Shown here: positions 44,911 to 52,642 of the stretch, piece by piece
Layout of the letters: the number at the start of each line of letters is the position of its first letter
How positions within the stretch are numbered: position 1 is the stretch's first letter
Assembly (NCBI RefSeq): GCF_008064635.1
Contig: NZ_VRYZ01000001.1
Location: forward strand, 124,001 to 188,000
DNA from: Parahaliea aestuarii
GTDB lineage: Bacteria; Pseudomonadota; Gammaproteobacteria; Pseudomonadales; Halieaceae
Length of the DNA stretch: 64,000 bases
Direction of reading: 5' to 3'
Notes under the pieces: generated by a model
Told to the model about the DNA's origin: nothing
What the model saw: only the letters and a program-made list of their open reading frames with translations
Database searches by the model: none
Translations under genes and position numbers: made by a program

Positions 44911-45789
44911 ATGCTTTTCGACAACTGTCAGCCGCGATATCTCCCTCACCTGAGCCACAGTGAACTGTTGCAGATGGGGCTGGTGCCCATGGCACCGGAA
45001 CTCTGGATCGAGCCCGATGGCGAAGCCGGGCGCTATCACCTGAACAAACTTGCCCAGCGCAGCCGCCTTGGCGACCGGGTGTATCGGGAGCTGCCGGAGT
45101 CCCGGCCGGCACAGGAAGAGCTGTCCACGGTGCTGCTCAAGCATCTATTGCAATGCCATGCGGACTGCTATCGGCGCGAGGGCCAATACCTTTACTGCCT
45201 GCCCGGTGGATTCCGCGCACCGCTGGAACACGGGGAAGCGCTGTGGAATGCCTCCCTGTGGGTGGCCGATGACCTGGTGATCATGGAGCCCCGGGGCGAT
45301 AGCTACACTCTGACCGCCGCCAGCCTCTGTGCCGCCAGCCAGTGGCGACTGGAAGACAAGGTGGGCGGCTCCCTGGCGGATATTCACGCGGTGATCCCCG
45401 GTTTTGACAGCGTTTTGCTGCCGAAAGTGGAACGCTTTTTCCAGCACCTGAAGGTGGAGCGCCCGGTGGTGCGCTACAACTGGAGCCTGCAGCACGGCCA
45501 CACACTGAACCGCAGGCCAGGCAGCGAGGGGGGCGAAGACGAGCCGCTGTTCTACCGGGTGGAGCGCCAGTCCCTGCGCCGTCTGCCGGCAAGCGGCGCG
45601 GTGGTGTTTACCATTCGTGTATACCTGCACCCGCTGTCGCAGCTGGTGGAAATGGGGAATGCACTACCGGCGCTGCTGCGCGCTATCGATAGCAACCCGC
45701 CGGGTATGCAACAGTACAAGGGCTTTGACCGTATGGCCGCGGCGCTGGCGCCGTATCGCCGCCTGGCGGGAGAATCCGAGAATGGCTGA
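44911..45789 (+). CDS. DUF3445 family, heme-dependent oxidative N-demethylase-like
   Basis: 292 residues from ATG 44911; the frame extends to 44881. The HODM/DUF3445 signature is present: LPGGFRAPLEHGEAL, RLEDKVGGSLADIHAVIPGFD, PVVRYNWSLQH and SGAVVFTIRVYLHPLSQL. Characterised relatives are alpha subunits of dimethylamine/N-methyl oxidative demethylases, which bind heme, although flavin partner subunits are not encoded here. The overlap of its stop with the next ATG suggests translational coupling to the membrane exporter. Confidence 0.82.
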   Translation: MLFDNCQPRYLPHLSHSELLQMGLVPMAPELWIEPDGEAGRYHLNKLAQRSRLGDRVYRELPESRPAQEELSTVLLKHLLQCHADCYRREGQYLYCLPGGFRAPLEHGEALWNASLWVADDLVIMEPRGDSYTLTAASLCAASQWRLEDKVGGSLADIHAVIPGFDSVLLPKVERFFQHLKVERPVVRYNWSLQHGHTLNRRPGSEGGEDEPLFYRVERQSLRRLPASGAVVFTIRVYLHPLSQLVEMGNALPALLRAIDSNPPGMQQYKGFDRMAAALAPYRRLAGESENG

Positions 45790-46555
45790 TTTACACACCT
45801 GGCAATACCTCGCCATCGCCCTGCTGTTTGTATGGAGCGGCTTTGTGCGCTCGGGGCTGGGCTTTGGCGGCGCGGTGCTGACCCTGCCCTTCCTGCTGAT
45901 GGTCTATAACGCACCGCTGGTGTTCCTGCCCGTCATCGCCATGCACCTGCTGTTCTTTTCCTTCCTGACCATTGCCACCGCGCATTTTCGCGCCCGTGAA
46001 GGGCGCGCCGAGAACACGGTGAACTGGCCCTTCCTGCGCTACGCCTTCGCGCTGATGATCGTGCCCAAGCTGATCGGTGTCGCCGGTGTACTGACCCTGC
46101 CCACCAATGTGGTGAGCGGGTTTATCTTTGTGGTGGTATCGGTCTACGCCGTGAGCTACCTGCTGCAACGGCCATTCAAGAGCAACAGTCGCACCGTGGA
46201 CACCCTGTTCATGTTGCTGGGCGGCTATGTCAGCGGTACATCCCTGGTGGCGGCGCCGCTGGTGGTGCCGGTAGCGGCCAGCCGGGTACAGAAGCACGAG
46301 CTGCGCGACACCCTGTTTGTGCTGTGGTTTGTGCTGGTGGCCATCAAGCTGGCGGCCTTTGCCTGGACCGGGGTCGACCTGCAGTGGCGCGCGACCCTGT
46401 TGTTGCTGCCCTGTGCCGCCATCGGCCACATGCTCGGCCTGCGCTTCCACCGCTATACCCTGCGCTCCGATACCGGCGTGTTCTTCCGGGTGCTGGGCGG
46501 CGGCCTGCTGGTGGTAAGCCTGGCGGGGCTGCTGCGGATGATCTTCGGCGGCTGA
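45782..46555 (+). CDS. TauE/SafE-family sulfite exporter-like permease
   Basis: 257 residues from ATG 45782, overlapping the previous stop by 8 bases. A longer open frame from 45617 lies inside the demethylase gene and is not used. About eight transmembrane segments; TauE/SafE hallmarks: GFVRSGLGFGGAVLTLPFLL, LPTNVVSGFIFVVVSVYA, and LLGGYVSGTSLVAAPLVVP in the second half. Family members export sulfite or sulfoacetate or carry other anions. Its pairing with the demethylase suggests removal of a product. Confidence 0.85.
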   Translation: MADLHTWQYLAIALLFVWSGFVRSGLGFGGAVLTLPFLLMVYNAPLVFLPVIAMHLLFFSFLTIATAHFRAREGRAENTVNWPFLRYAFALMIVPKLIGVAGVLTLPTNVVSGFIFVVVSVYAVSYLLQRPFKSNSRTVDTLFMLLGGYVSGTSLVAAPLVVPVAASRVQKHELRDTLFVLWFVLVAIKLAAFAWTGVDLQWRATLLLLPCAAIGHMLGLRFHRYTLRSDTGVFFRVLGGGLLVVSLAGLLRMIFGG

Positions 46556-46610
46556 TTGTTCGTGGATTTCTCGCTGCCCGCCCTTGCAATGGCTGTCGGC
46601 CCCTTTTAAT

Positions 46611-46626
46611 CTGCCACCGGTGGCAG
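46611..46626. promoter_or_regulatory. Palindromic operator, copy 1 (esterase promoter)
   Basis: CTGCCACCGGTGGCAG, a perfect 16-base palindrome 35-50 bases upstream of the GTG of the acetylesterase gene. The central CCGG with flanking TGCCA is of the LacI-type operator style. A near-identical copy is at 49573-49589. Confidence 0.6.
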
Positions 46627-46660
46627 TGATGCCGGGACTATCGGGTAGCAGGAGCAAGTC

Positions 46661-47440
46661 GTGACGACGTTTAAACAGTACATCCCTTTCGGCGCACTTG
46701 CCTGCGCCATACTGCTGTTACTGGCGCCGCTGGCGGCGCGGGCCGAACCGATCACCCTGTTTCTCGCCGGGGATTCCACCATCGCCGCCAAACGGCCTTC
46801 AACCCGGCCGGAAACCGGTTGGGGCGAGGCCCTGCAGGGCTGGTTCGACCCCTCTGCGGTGACCGTCGACAATCACGCCCGCAACGGGCGCAGCACCCGC
46901 ACCTTTATCGAGGAGGGCCGCTGGCAGGCCATTGTCGATGCCCTGAGCCCGGGTGATTACGTGTTTATCCAGTTCGGGCACAACGATGGCAGCGAGGAAA
47001 AGCTGGACCGCTACACGCCACCTGCGGACTACCGCAGCAATCTTGCCCGTTTTGTTGCCGATGTGCGGCAGCATCAGGCCCACCCGGTACTGATGACGCC
47101 GGTGATGCGCCGCCGATTTGATGAGCGCGGCAGCTTCTTTGATACCCACGGACCCTATCCTGGCCTGGTGCGCGAACTCGCCAGGGAGCAGGCGGTACCG
47201 CTGCTGGATATGCATCGGGACAGCGGCGCACTGCTACTGGAGCTGGGGGCGCAGGGCTCAAAGCCCCTGTTTCTTATTTTACCTGCCGGGGAGTGGCCCA
47301 ATTACCCCGAAGGGCTGGACGACAATACCCATTTTTCTCCGCAGGGGGCGAAAGTCATGGCGGCCATCGTTACCCGGGAAATTCGCGAGGCGCTGCCCGC
47401 CCTGGCGCACCAGCTGCGCGATACGCCTGCTGCCGACTGA
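46661..47440 (+). CDS. Exported rhamnogalacturonan acetylesterase-like SGNH hydrolase (CE12)
   Basis: 259 residues from GTG 46661 (AGGAGCAAGTC upstream). Signal peptide ends about LAARAEP. SGNH/GDSL blocks: LFLAGDSTIAA (Ser39), NHARNGRSTRTFIEEGRW (Gly), FIQFGHNDG (Asn) and DDNTHFSPQGAKVMA (Asp/His). This order matches rhamnogalacturonan acetylesterases, which remove acetyl groups from pectin backbones in the periplasm or outside the cell. It converges on the pectinesterase fusion gene, with both stop codons inside one hairpin. Confidence 0.9.
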   Translation: MTTFKQYIPFGALACAILLLLAPLAARAEPITLFLAGDSTIAAKRPSTRPETGWGEALQGWFDPSAVTVDNHARNGRSTRTFIEEGRWQAIVDALSPGDYVFIQFGHNDGSEEKLDRYTPPADYRSNLARFVADVRQHQAHPVLMTPVMRRRFDERGSFFDTHGPYPGLVRELAREQAVPLLDMHRDSGALLLELGAQGSKPLFLILPAGEWPNYPEGLDDNTHFSPQGAKVMAAIVTREIREALPALAHQLRDTPAAD

Positions 47441-47456
47441 CGTTCTCTCAGTCGGC
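47432..47456. terminator. Symmetric hairpin containing both stop codons
   Basis: GCCGACTGA-CGTTCTC-TCAGTCGGC: a perfect 9-bp stem with 7-base loop. The left arm holds the TGA of the acetylesterase gene (47438-47440) and the right arm the reverse TGA of the fusion gene (47448-47450). No T-run; likely a shared bidirectional terminator. Confidence 0.5.
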
Positions 47457-49484
47457 GGGTGGCATCGCCGCGTCCAGGAATCGCGCAATCTCGTCACTGG
47501 CGCTGTCCAGCCAGCGCTCGAACAGCCAGAAGGTGTGGGGCGTATCGGCCAATTCCACTGCCCGGGTCTCAACACCCGCGGCCGCCAGCTTCTCCATGTA
47601 GGCATCCCGCCCGGCCCGGAAACGGGGCCGGGCGCTGTTCACGAACAGGGTTGGGGGGGTGGATGCCCCGGCGTAGCGTAGCGGCGATGCCTGCGCCCAC
47701 AGTTCGGGAAATTCCGCGTAGCGCCCGCCTATCCACAGGCCAAAAGCCGAGGGTTTGGCGGGTGAGTCTTCGTAGTACCGCGCCGCCTCTGAGGTGAGAT
47801 CCACCACGCCATCGAGGTCGACAATCGCCTGTACGCCAGGGGCGCTTCGATCCAGTTGCGATGGCTGTAGCACCTCCGGTGTGCCTGCGGCGCCCGCCAG
47901 CGCCGCCAGGTGACCGCCGGCAGAGGCGCCCAGCAGGGCGATTCGACCACTATCAACGGGCACCAGTGATTGCTCGCGCAGCCACTGCACGGCGCGGCGG
48001 ATATCCAGTACCGCGGCGGGGTAGAGGGCCTCGCCCGACAGCCGGTAATCCACCGCGGCCGCGGCGTAGCCACGGGCTGCCAGTCGCGCTGCCAGTGGCG
48101 CCAGGTGACTGCGGCTGCCACTGCGCCAGCCGCCGCCGTGAACCAGTATCACGCCGGGCAAGGGGGAAGCAGCGGGGGCTGGAGTGTAAAGGTCGGCCGC
48201 GAGTTCCCGGGTACCGGTTTGTGCATAGGCCACATTCCGGACGGCCTGAATACCGGCAATGCCATCGGTGCCGGCAAGGGACAGCCCCGGCCATTGCTGC
48301 GCGTATTTCTCAAGCTCGGCCTGTGGCGTGTAGGGGGCATTCTCCCGGGGCAGCGGATAGGGGAAGCGCAGATGCCAGGGGGCGATGATACGGCGGGCAT
48401 CGTATGCCTGTGCCTGCTGGTCATCCAGCTGGCGCCGGTCGGCGTTGGCCACCGCTCCCGGCCCGCGGCTGCGGTACTCGAAAAAGCGGGCGTCCTGCGG
48501 CGGGAAACGGATGCGACGGCCGTTCTTTGCCGTGCCTCCCATATCCGACCAGCCCTGGGGCTGGATGTGGCGGTCCATCCAGGTATCGATGAATACCGCC
48601 GAGCCAATCGCATCCGGGTCGGCGTAGCGGCCATCGGCAAAGGTCGTGGTGGGGTGCCAGGGGCGGCCCAGGCTGGTGCTGTGGTCGGGCACGCCGGGCT
48701 CGCGGGTCAGGCGGCAGCGCAGGAAGACCAGGCCGTAGTCAGAGTCGATGTCGGTACTGGGAGCGGTCAGGTAGCCCCAGGTCTGCTGTGTGCTGGCGCG
48801 AGTGCGCATGCGAATCTCGCTGTCGATAAACAGCCCGGTGCCGGCGCCGAAGATAAAGTCTACATTGCCGCTGACCAGGCTGTTGCGAATCAGGCTGCGG
48901 CCGGCGAGCAGAAACAGGGTGTCCTGGTAGCCGTGGATGGCGACATCCTCGAACGCGGCGCGGTCGCTGCCGACATCGGTCATCACCGCGACCGCCTGGC
49001 TGTGGCGGATACGCTGCGCTTTGGGCAGGGCGTCGTTGGCCAGGTAGTCGAAGCGGTTCTCTATCGTCAGATGGGCGGCGCGGAAATCCGGCGCGCGGAT
49101 GATCAGGGTGGCGGAACCCCAGGTGGTCCAGGTGTCGTTGGGGCCGGTCGCGCCCGGGCGCAACTGCCCGGCGTAGGCATCGTAGTGGATCACACTGCGT
49201 TCGCGGCCGGCGCCAATCAGCTGCACGCCCGGGTAGTCCACGACCAGTTTTTCCCGGTATTCACCCGGGGCGATGTGGATGCGCCAGGGACGGGTATTCG
49301 CCTCGCGGCCCGCCGCCAGCGCGGCATCGATGCTGGCGTAGTGCCTGGCGCCGCCGGGCGACTGGCTGACGCAGGCTTCCCATTGGCAGGACTCGGGTTC
49401 CGAGCCCTGGCTGCTGCCCGGTAGCGAAAGTATGACCGCGATACTGACAGACAGGGGCAGAGAAAGTAGAGGTGTCAGCCGCAT
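47448..49484 (-). CDS. Pectin methylesterase (CE8) fused to alpha/beta hydrolase
   Basis: 678 residues with signal peptide (LTPLLSLPLSVSIAVILSLP). Residues about 45-340 are a pectin methylesterase: GEYREKLVV, GYQDTLF (185-191), GNVDFIFG (206-213) with catalytic Asp188 and Asp209, and LGRPWHP (272-278). From about 415 an esterase domain follows: VILVHGGGWRSGS (oxyanion HGGGW, 449-453), GASAGGHLAAL (Ser521), and a C-terminal His in DTPHTFWLF. Thus one exported chain carries two distinct ester-removing activities, presumably methyl and acetyl/aryl esters of pectin. A LacI-type operator copy lies about 90 bases upstream of its start. Confidence 0.92.
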   Translation of the reverse strand: MRLTPLLSLPLSVSIAVILSLPGSSQGSEPESCQWEACVSQSPGGARHYASIDAALAAGREANTRPWRIHIAPGEYREKLVVDYPGVQLIGAGRERSVIHYDAYAGQLRPGATGPNDTWTTWGSATLIIRAPDFRAAHLTIENRFDYLANDALPKAQRIRHSQAVAVMTDVGSDRAAFEDVAIHGYQDTLFLLAGRSLIRNSLVSGNVDFIFGAGTGLFIDSEIRMRTRASTQQTWGYLTAPSTDIDSDYGLVFLRCRLTREPGVPDHSTSLGRPWHPTTTFADGRYADPDAIGSAVFIDTWMDRHIQPQGWSDMGGTAKNGRRIRFPPQDARFFEYRSRGPGAVANADRRQLDDQQAQAYDARRIIAPWHLRFPYPLPRENAPYTPQAELEKYAQQWPGLSLAGTDGIAGIQAVRNVAYAQTGTRELAADLYTPAPAASPLPGVILVHGGGWRSGSRSHLAPLAARLAARGYAAAAVDYRLSGEALYPAAVLDIRRAVQWLREQSLVPVDSGRIALLGASAGGHLAALAGAAGTPEVLQPSQLDRSAPGVQAIVDLDGVVDLTSEAARYYEDSPAKPSAFGLWIGGRYAEFPELWAQASPLRYAGASTPPTLFVNSARPRFRAGRDAYMEKLAAAGVETRAVELADTPHTFWLFERWLDSASDEIARFLDAAMPPAD

Positions 49485-49572
49485 GGATTCTCCAGCAGTC
49501 GGTGTCCTGGTCAGCCAGTAAATACCCTTGAGTGGTTTCCAGCTGCGTTGTGAAACACAGTGTGCCAGAAAT

Positions 49573-49589
49573 TGCTACCGGTGGCAGCA
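49573..49589. promoter_or_regulatory. Palindromic operator, copy 2 (fusion-esterase promoter)
   Basis: TGCTACCGGTGGCAGCA around the centre ACCGGT (49577-49582). One position breaks symmetry. It shares the core TGC-C/T-ACCGGTGGCAG with copy 1 and lies 89-105 bases upstream of the fusion gene start, in the space after the TetR stop (49618). Confidence 0.55.
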
Positions 49590-49617
49590 TGGAGGGGTGG
49601 TGGTCGGGCGTTGGCGG

Positions 49618-50232
49618 TCAGGGCGAGCTGAGGAGGGAGCGGGCGCTGCGATGCATCAGGTTGCGGAAGGCTTCCAACTGCCCGCTGTCCGCCGGGTCGT
49701 AGTTGCGCTCTTCGCCCAGCAACTGGCCTGTTGCGGTGTAGTAGATGGTACCGGCCCCCAGCAGGTGCAGCAGGTGGGCGGGACTGGCGGGGGGGAATTC
49801 GCCGCTGGCCTGGCCGCGTCGGATGATGTCTTCCCAGGCGCCGAGGGCGACGAAAGAATTGCGCACCGGGGCGCTGCTGTCACTGTAGCTGTTGGCGCTG
49901 ATACGCAGCAGAATGCGGGCCGCCGTGGGCCGCCCCACCAGAAAGTCCAGCCAGCCGTCCAGCAGGGCTAGCAGCTGATCCATGGCGGGGGCGTCGGGGC
50001 GCTCGGCGCGCCGGGTGTGGGCCATCATGGCGCTGAAGATGCGCTGTTCCACCGCTTCGTAAAGCTCCTGCTTGCCGGCAAAGTAGTAGACGATAGACGC
50101 GCGTTTAATGCCCACCGCCAGTGCCACATCCTCCAGCCGCGCAGCGGAGTAGTCCTTCTCGGCGAACAGTTCCTCGGCGGCATCGAGGATACGCTGGCGG
50201 GTCTTTTCACCCCGGCTGGCCTTGTTTTCCAT
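49618..50232 (-). CDS. TetR-family regulator
   Basis: 204 residues. HTH at the N terminus: RGEKTRQRILDAAEELFAEKDYSAARLEDVALAVG, then KRASIVYYFAGKQELYEA. The C-terminal domain (FRNLMHRSARSLL at the end) is unremarkable. It is transcribed divergently from the TonB receptor gene at 50465, with two dyads CTACCTGC-N2-GCAGGTAG between them, which are its most likely operators (auto- and receptor control). Confidence 0.9.
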   Translation of the reverse strand: MENKASRGEKTRQRILDAAEELFAEKDYSAARLEDVALAVGIKRASIVYYFAGKQELYEAVEQRIFSAMMAHTRRAERPDAPAMDQLLALLDGWLDFLVGRPTAARILLRISANSYSDSSAPVRNSFVALGAWEDIIRRGQASGEFPPASPAHLLHLLGAGTIYYTATGQLLGEERNYDPADSGQLEAFRNLMHRSARSLLSSP

Positions 50233-50314
50233 GGAAAATCCCGTTGTTTTGATCGATTGCGCGCACTCAAGTCCGCCAACTGGACAGAACTGTAACGCTT
50301 GTCGGCTTGTTTTC

Positions 50315-50332
50315 CTACCTGCATGCAGGTAG
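50315..50332. promoter_or_regulatory. TetR operator candidate 1
   Basis: CTACCTGCATGCAGGTAG, a perfect 18-base palindrome, 83 bases from the TetR start and 133 bases upstream of the TonB receptor start. Confidence 0.65.
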
Positions 50333-50340
50333 TTTTTTGC

Positions 50341-50358
50341 CTACCTGCGCGAAGGTAG
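50341..50358. promoter_or_regulatory. TetR operator candidate 2
   Basis: CTACCTGCGCGAAGGTAG, the same palindrome with one symmetric mismatch pair, 26 bases (about 2.5 helical turns) from copy 1. Confidence 0.6.
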
Positions 50359-50464
50359 ATAAATTGCCGGCGCAGACACAGATAACAGAAACGGTTCCGC
50401 CCCCGGGGTCAGGGCTGCGCAGTGCCTGCGCGCCACTCCCCGACGCCACAAGTGAGGAATAACC

Positions 50465-52633
50465 ATGAATACAGCCCGCAAGCTGCCCGTTATCGCGCGT
50501 CTGAAACCACTGGCCTGGGCCTGCCTGGTGGCCGCCCCTGGTGCGCTGGCCCAGCCCATGCTCGAGGAAGTTGTTGTCACCGCCCAGAAGCGGGTGGAAT
50601 CCCTGCAGGATACGCCCATCTCCCTGGCTGCCCTGGGCAGCAATGAACTGGAAATGCGCGGCATCGAGGACATCACCGACCTGCGCAGCGTGGTGCCCAA
50701 CCTGCAGCTGACGCCCCACCCTAACAGCGCCGCCACCGCGCGTATCTACGTGCGCGGTATCGGCAACAGCGACGACCAGATCACCCAGGATCCGAGCGTG
50801 GCGGTGTACCTGGACGGCGTCTACCTGGCGCGTACCCAGGGCCTCGCCATGGAGGCGGCTGACATCTCCCGCATCGAAGTCCTGCGCGGCCCCCAGGGCA
50901 CCCTCTACGGCCGCAACGCCACTGGCGGCGCGATCAATTACATCACCACGGATCCGGCAATCGGCGAGTGGGAATTCAGGCAGCAGTTCACCGTCGGCAA
51001 CCGCGATCTGTTCCGCAGCAAGACCACGGCCAATCTGCCGCTGGGCGACAACCTGGCCGCCCGCATCGGCTATGTCACCGCGCAGCAGCACGGTTTTGTC
51101 GACAACCTGGGTACCGGCGAAGACCGCTTCGGTGACCGCGACCGCGACGCCTGGCGCGCGGACCTGCTGTGGCAGCCCAGCGACAGCATCGAGGTGCGCT
51201 ATGCCTATGACCGGTCCGACATCAACGATACTCCGGTGTACTCCGCGGCAGTGCCGCTGTTTCCGCAAACCGCCGACCGGCCCAGCGCGGGAAGCCCGGA
51301 TGTGCGCAATGTCGAGGCCAACGATGTGGTTTCCGACGGCCACAGCCTGATTGCAAGCTGGGAGCTCTCGCCCCTGGTGACCCTGAAGTCGATCACGGCC
51401 TACCGCTCGCTGGATAACTACCAGAACATGGATTACCACACCGGCGTTTACGGCCCCTTCCCGATCTTCCGCACCAGCGGCGATATCGAGCAGGAGCAGT
51501 GGAGCCAGGAACTGCAACTGTTGGGTGAAAGCGACGACGGCAGCCTGCAGTACATCGCCGGCCTGTACTATTTCGACGAGGACGGCAGCTATTTCAGCGA
51601 TACCCTGGTGCCATCCAGCGGCATCAACAGCCTGAACGAGGGCGACATCAGCAACGAGGCGATCGCCGCCTTCGGCCAGGTCACCTGGACGCCCGATGTG
51701 CTGGAGCAGCGCCTGCACCTGACCCTGGGTCTGCGCTGGTCCGAGGATCAGCGCCAGGCCTCGAAGGCCGAGAGCATCTCCCCGATTGGCACCGACCTGG
51801 TGATCCCCCGCGGCGCCGGTGCCGGCGACAACACCTACACCAATACCAGCCCGTCCTTCATCGTCGGCTATGACCTGACCGACGACATCAACCTCTACGC
51901 CAAGATTGTCGACGGCTACAAGACCGGCGGTTACAACACCCGCTCCAGCAGCATCGAATCCTTCGAGCGCGGCTTTGGCGAGGAGACCCTGGTGTCCTAC
52001 GAGGTGGGGGCGAAGATGGAGCTGTGGGACCGTCGCCTGCGGGTCAATGCCGCGGCCTTCCAGGCGGACTACGACGATATCCAGATCAACGTGCAGTCCG
52101 ACCCGAACGACATCTCGGTCACCGACGTATTGAACGCCGGCCAGGCCACCATCAGCGGCTTCGAGCTGGACACCACCGCCCTGCTGTTTGAGGGCTTCAG
52201 CGCGAGCCTGCGCTATGGCTACCTGGATGCGAAATACGACGAGATCGTCGATGCCACCGGCAACGACATCAAAGACATCTTCCGCTTTACCCAGAGTCCT
52301 CGCCACACGGTGACCGCCGACCTTGACTATACTTTGCCGGCGCTGCCCTTCGGTACCCTGCAGGCGAACGTGAACTACAGCTGGCAGGATGACAAGTTCA
52401 CCGGCTCCACGGCGGAATCCGGCGAGTTCATCGTGGGTGACTACGGCCTGCTGAACGCGCGTCTGGGCCTGTCGGAGATACCGTTCATCACCACCGGTGA
52501 TCTGCGTGTTGCGCTGTGGGCGAAAAACCTCGAGGACAAGGAGTACTACATTGCGCACTTCAACGGCGGTGTACCTACGGCCATGTTCGGCGAACCGCGC
52601 ACCTACGGTATCGACGTAATCTACGAGTACTGA
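50465..52633 (+). CDS. TonB-dependent outer membrane receptor
   Basis: 722 residues, GAGGAATAACC before the ATG. Signal peptide (KPLAWACLVAAPGALAQP), TonB-box-like EEVVVTAQKRVESLQDTP, plug with RIEVLRGPQGTLYGRNATGG and barrel ending YGIDVIYEY. Nine bases before the next gene with a strong ribosome binding site, so it forms an operon with the metallophosphoesterase. Regulated, on positional evidence, by the divergent TetR through two palindromes. Substrate unknown; nearby pectin esterases do not prove a pectin link. Confidence 0.93.
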   Translation: MNTARKLPVIARLKPLAWACLVAAPGALAQPMLEEVVVTAQKRVESLQDTPISLAALGSNELEMRGIEDITDLRSVVPNLQLTPHPNSAATARIYVRGIGNSDDQITQDPSVAVYLDGVYLARTQGLAMEAADISRIEVLRGPQGTLYGRNATGGAINYITTDPAIGEWEFRQQFTVGNRDLFRSKTTANLPLGDNLAARIGYVTAQQHGFVDNLGTGEDRFGDRDRDAWRADLLWQPSDSIEVRYAYDRSDINDTPVYSAAVPLFPQTADRPSAGSPDVRNVEANDVVSDGHSLIASWELSPLVTLKSITAYRSLDNYQNMDYHTGVYGPFPIFRTSGDIEQEQWSQELQLLGESDDGSLQYIAGLYYFDEDGSYFSDTLVPSSGINSLNEGDISNEAIAAFGQVTWTPDVLEQRLHLTLGLRWSEDQRQASKAESISPIGTDLVIPRGAGAGDNTYTNTSPSFIVGYDLTDDINLYAKIVDGYKTGGYNTRSSSIESFERGFGEETLVSYEVGAKMELWDRRLRVNAAAFQADYDDIQINVQSDPNDISVTDVLNAGQATISGFELDTTALLFEGFSASLRYGYLDAKYDEIVDATGNDIKDIFRFTQSPRHTVTADLDYTLPALPFGTLQANVNYSWQDDKFTGSTAESGEFIVGDYGLLNARLGLSEIPFITTGDLRVALWAKNLEDKEYYIAHFNGGVPTAMFGEPRTYGIDVIYEY

Positions 52634-52642
52634 GGAGTTATC

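Noticed and set aside
46611-46626. Palindrome CTGCCACCGGTGGCAG as a terminator of the TauE-type gene
   Set aside because: No T-run, and a near copy occurs at another promoter; an operator fits better.
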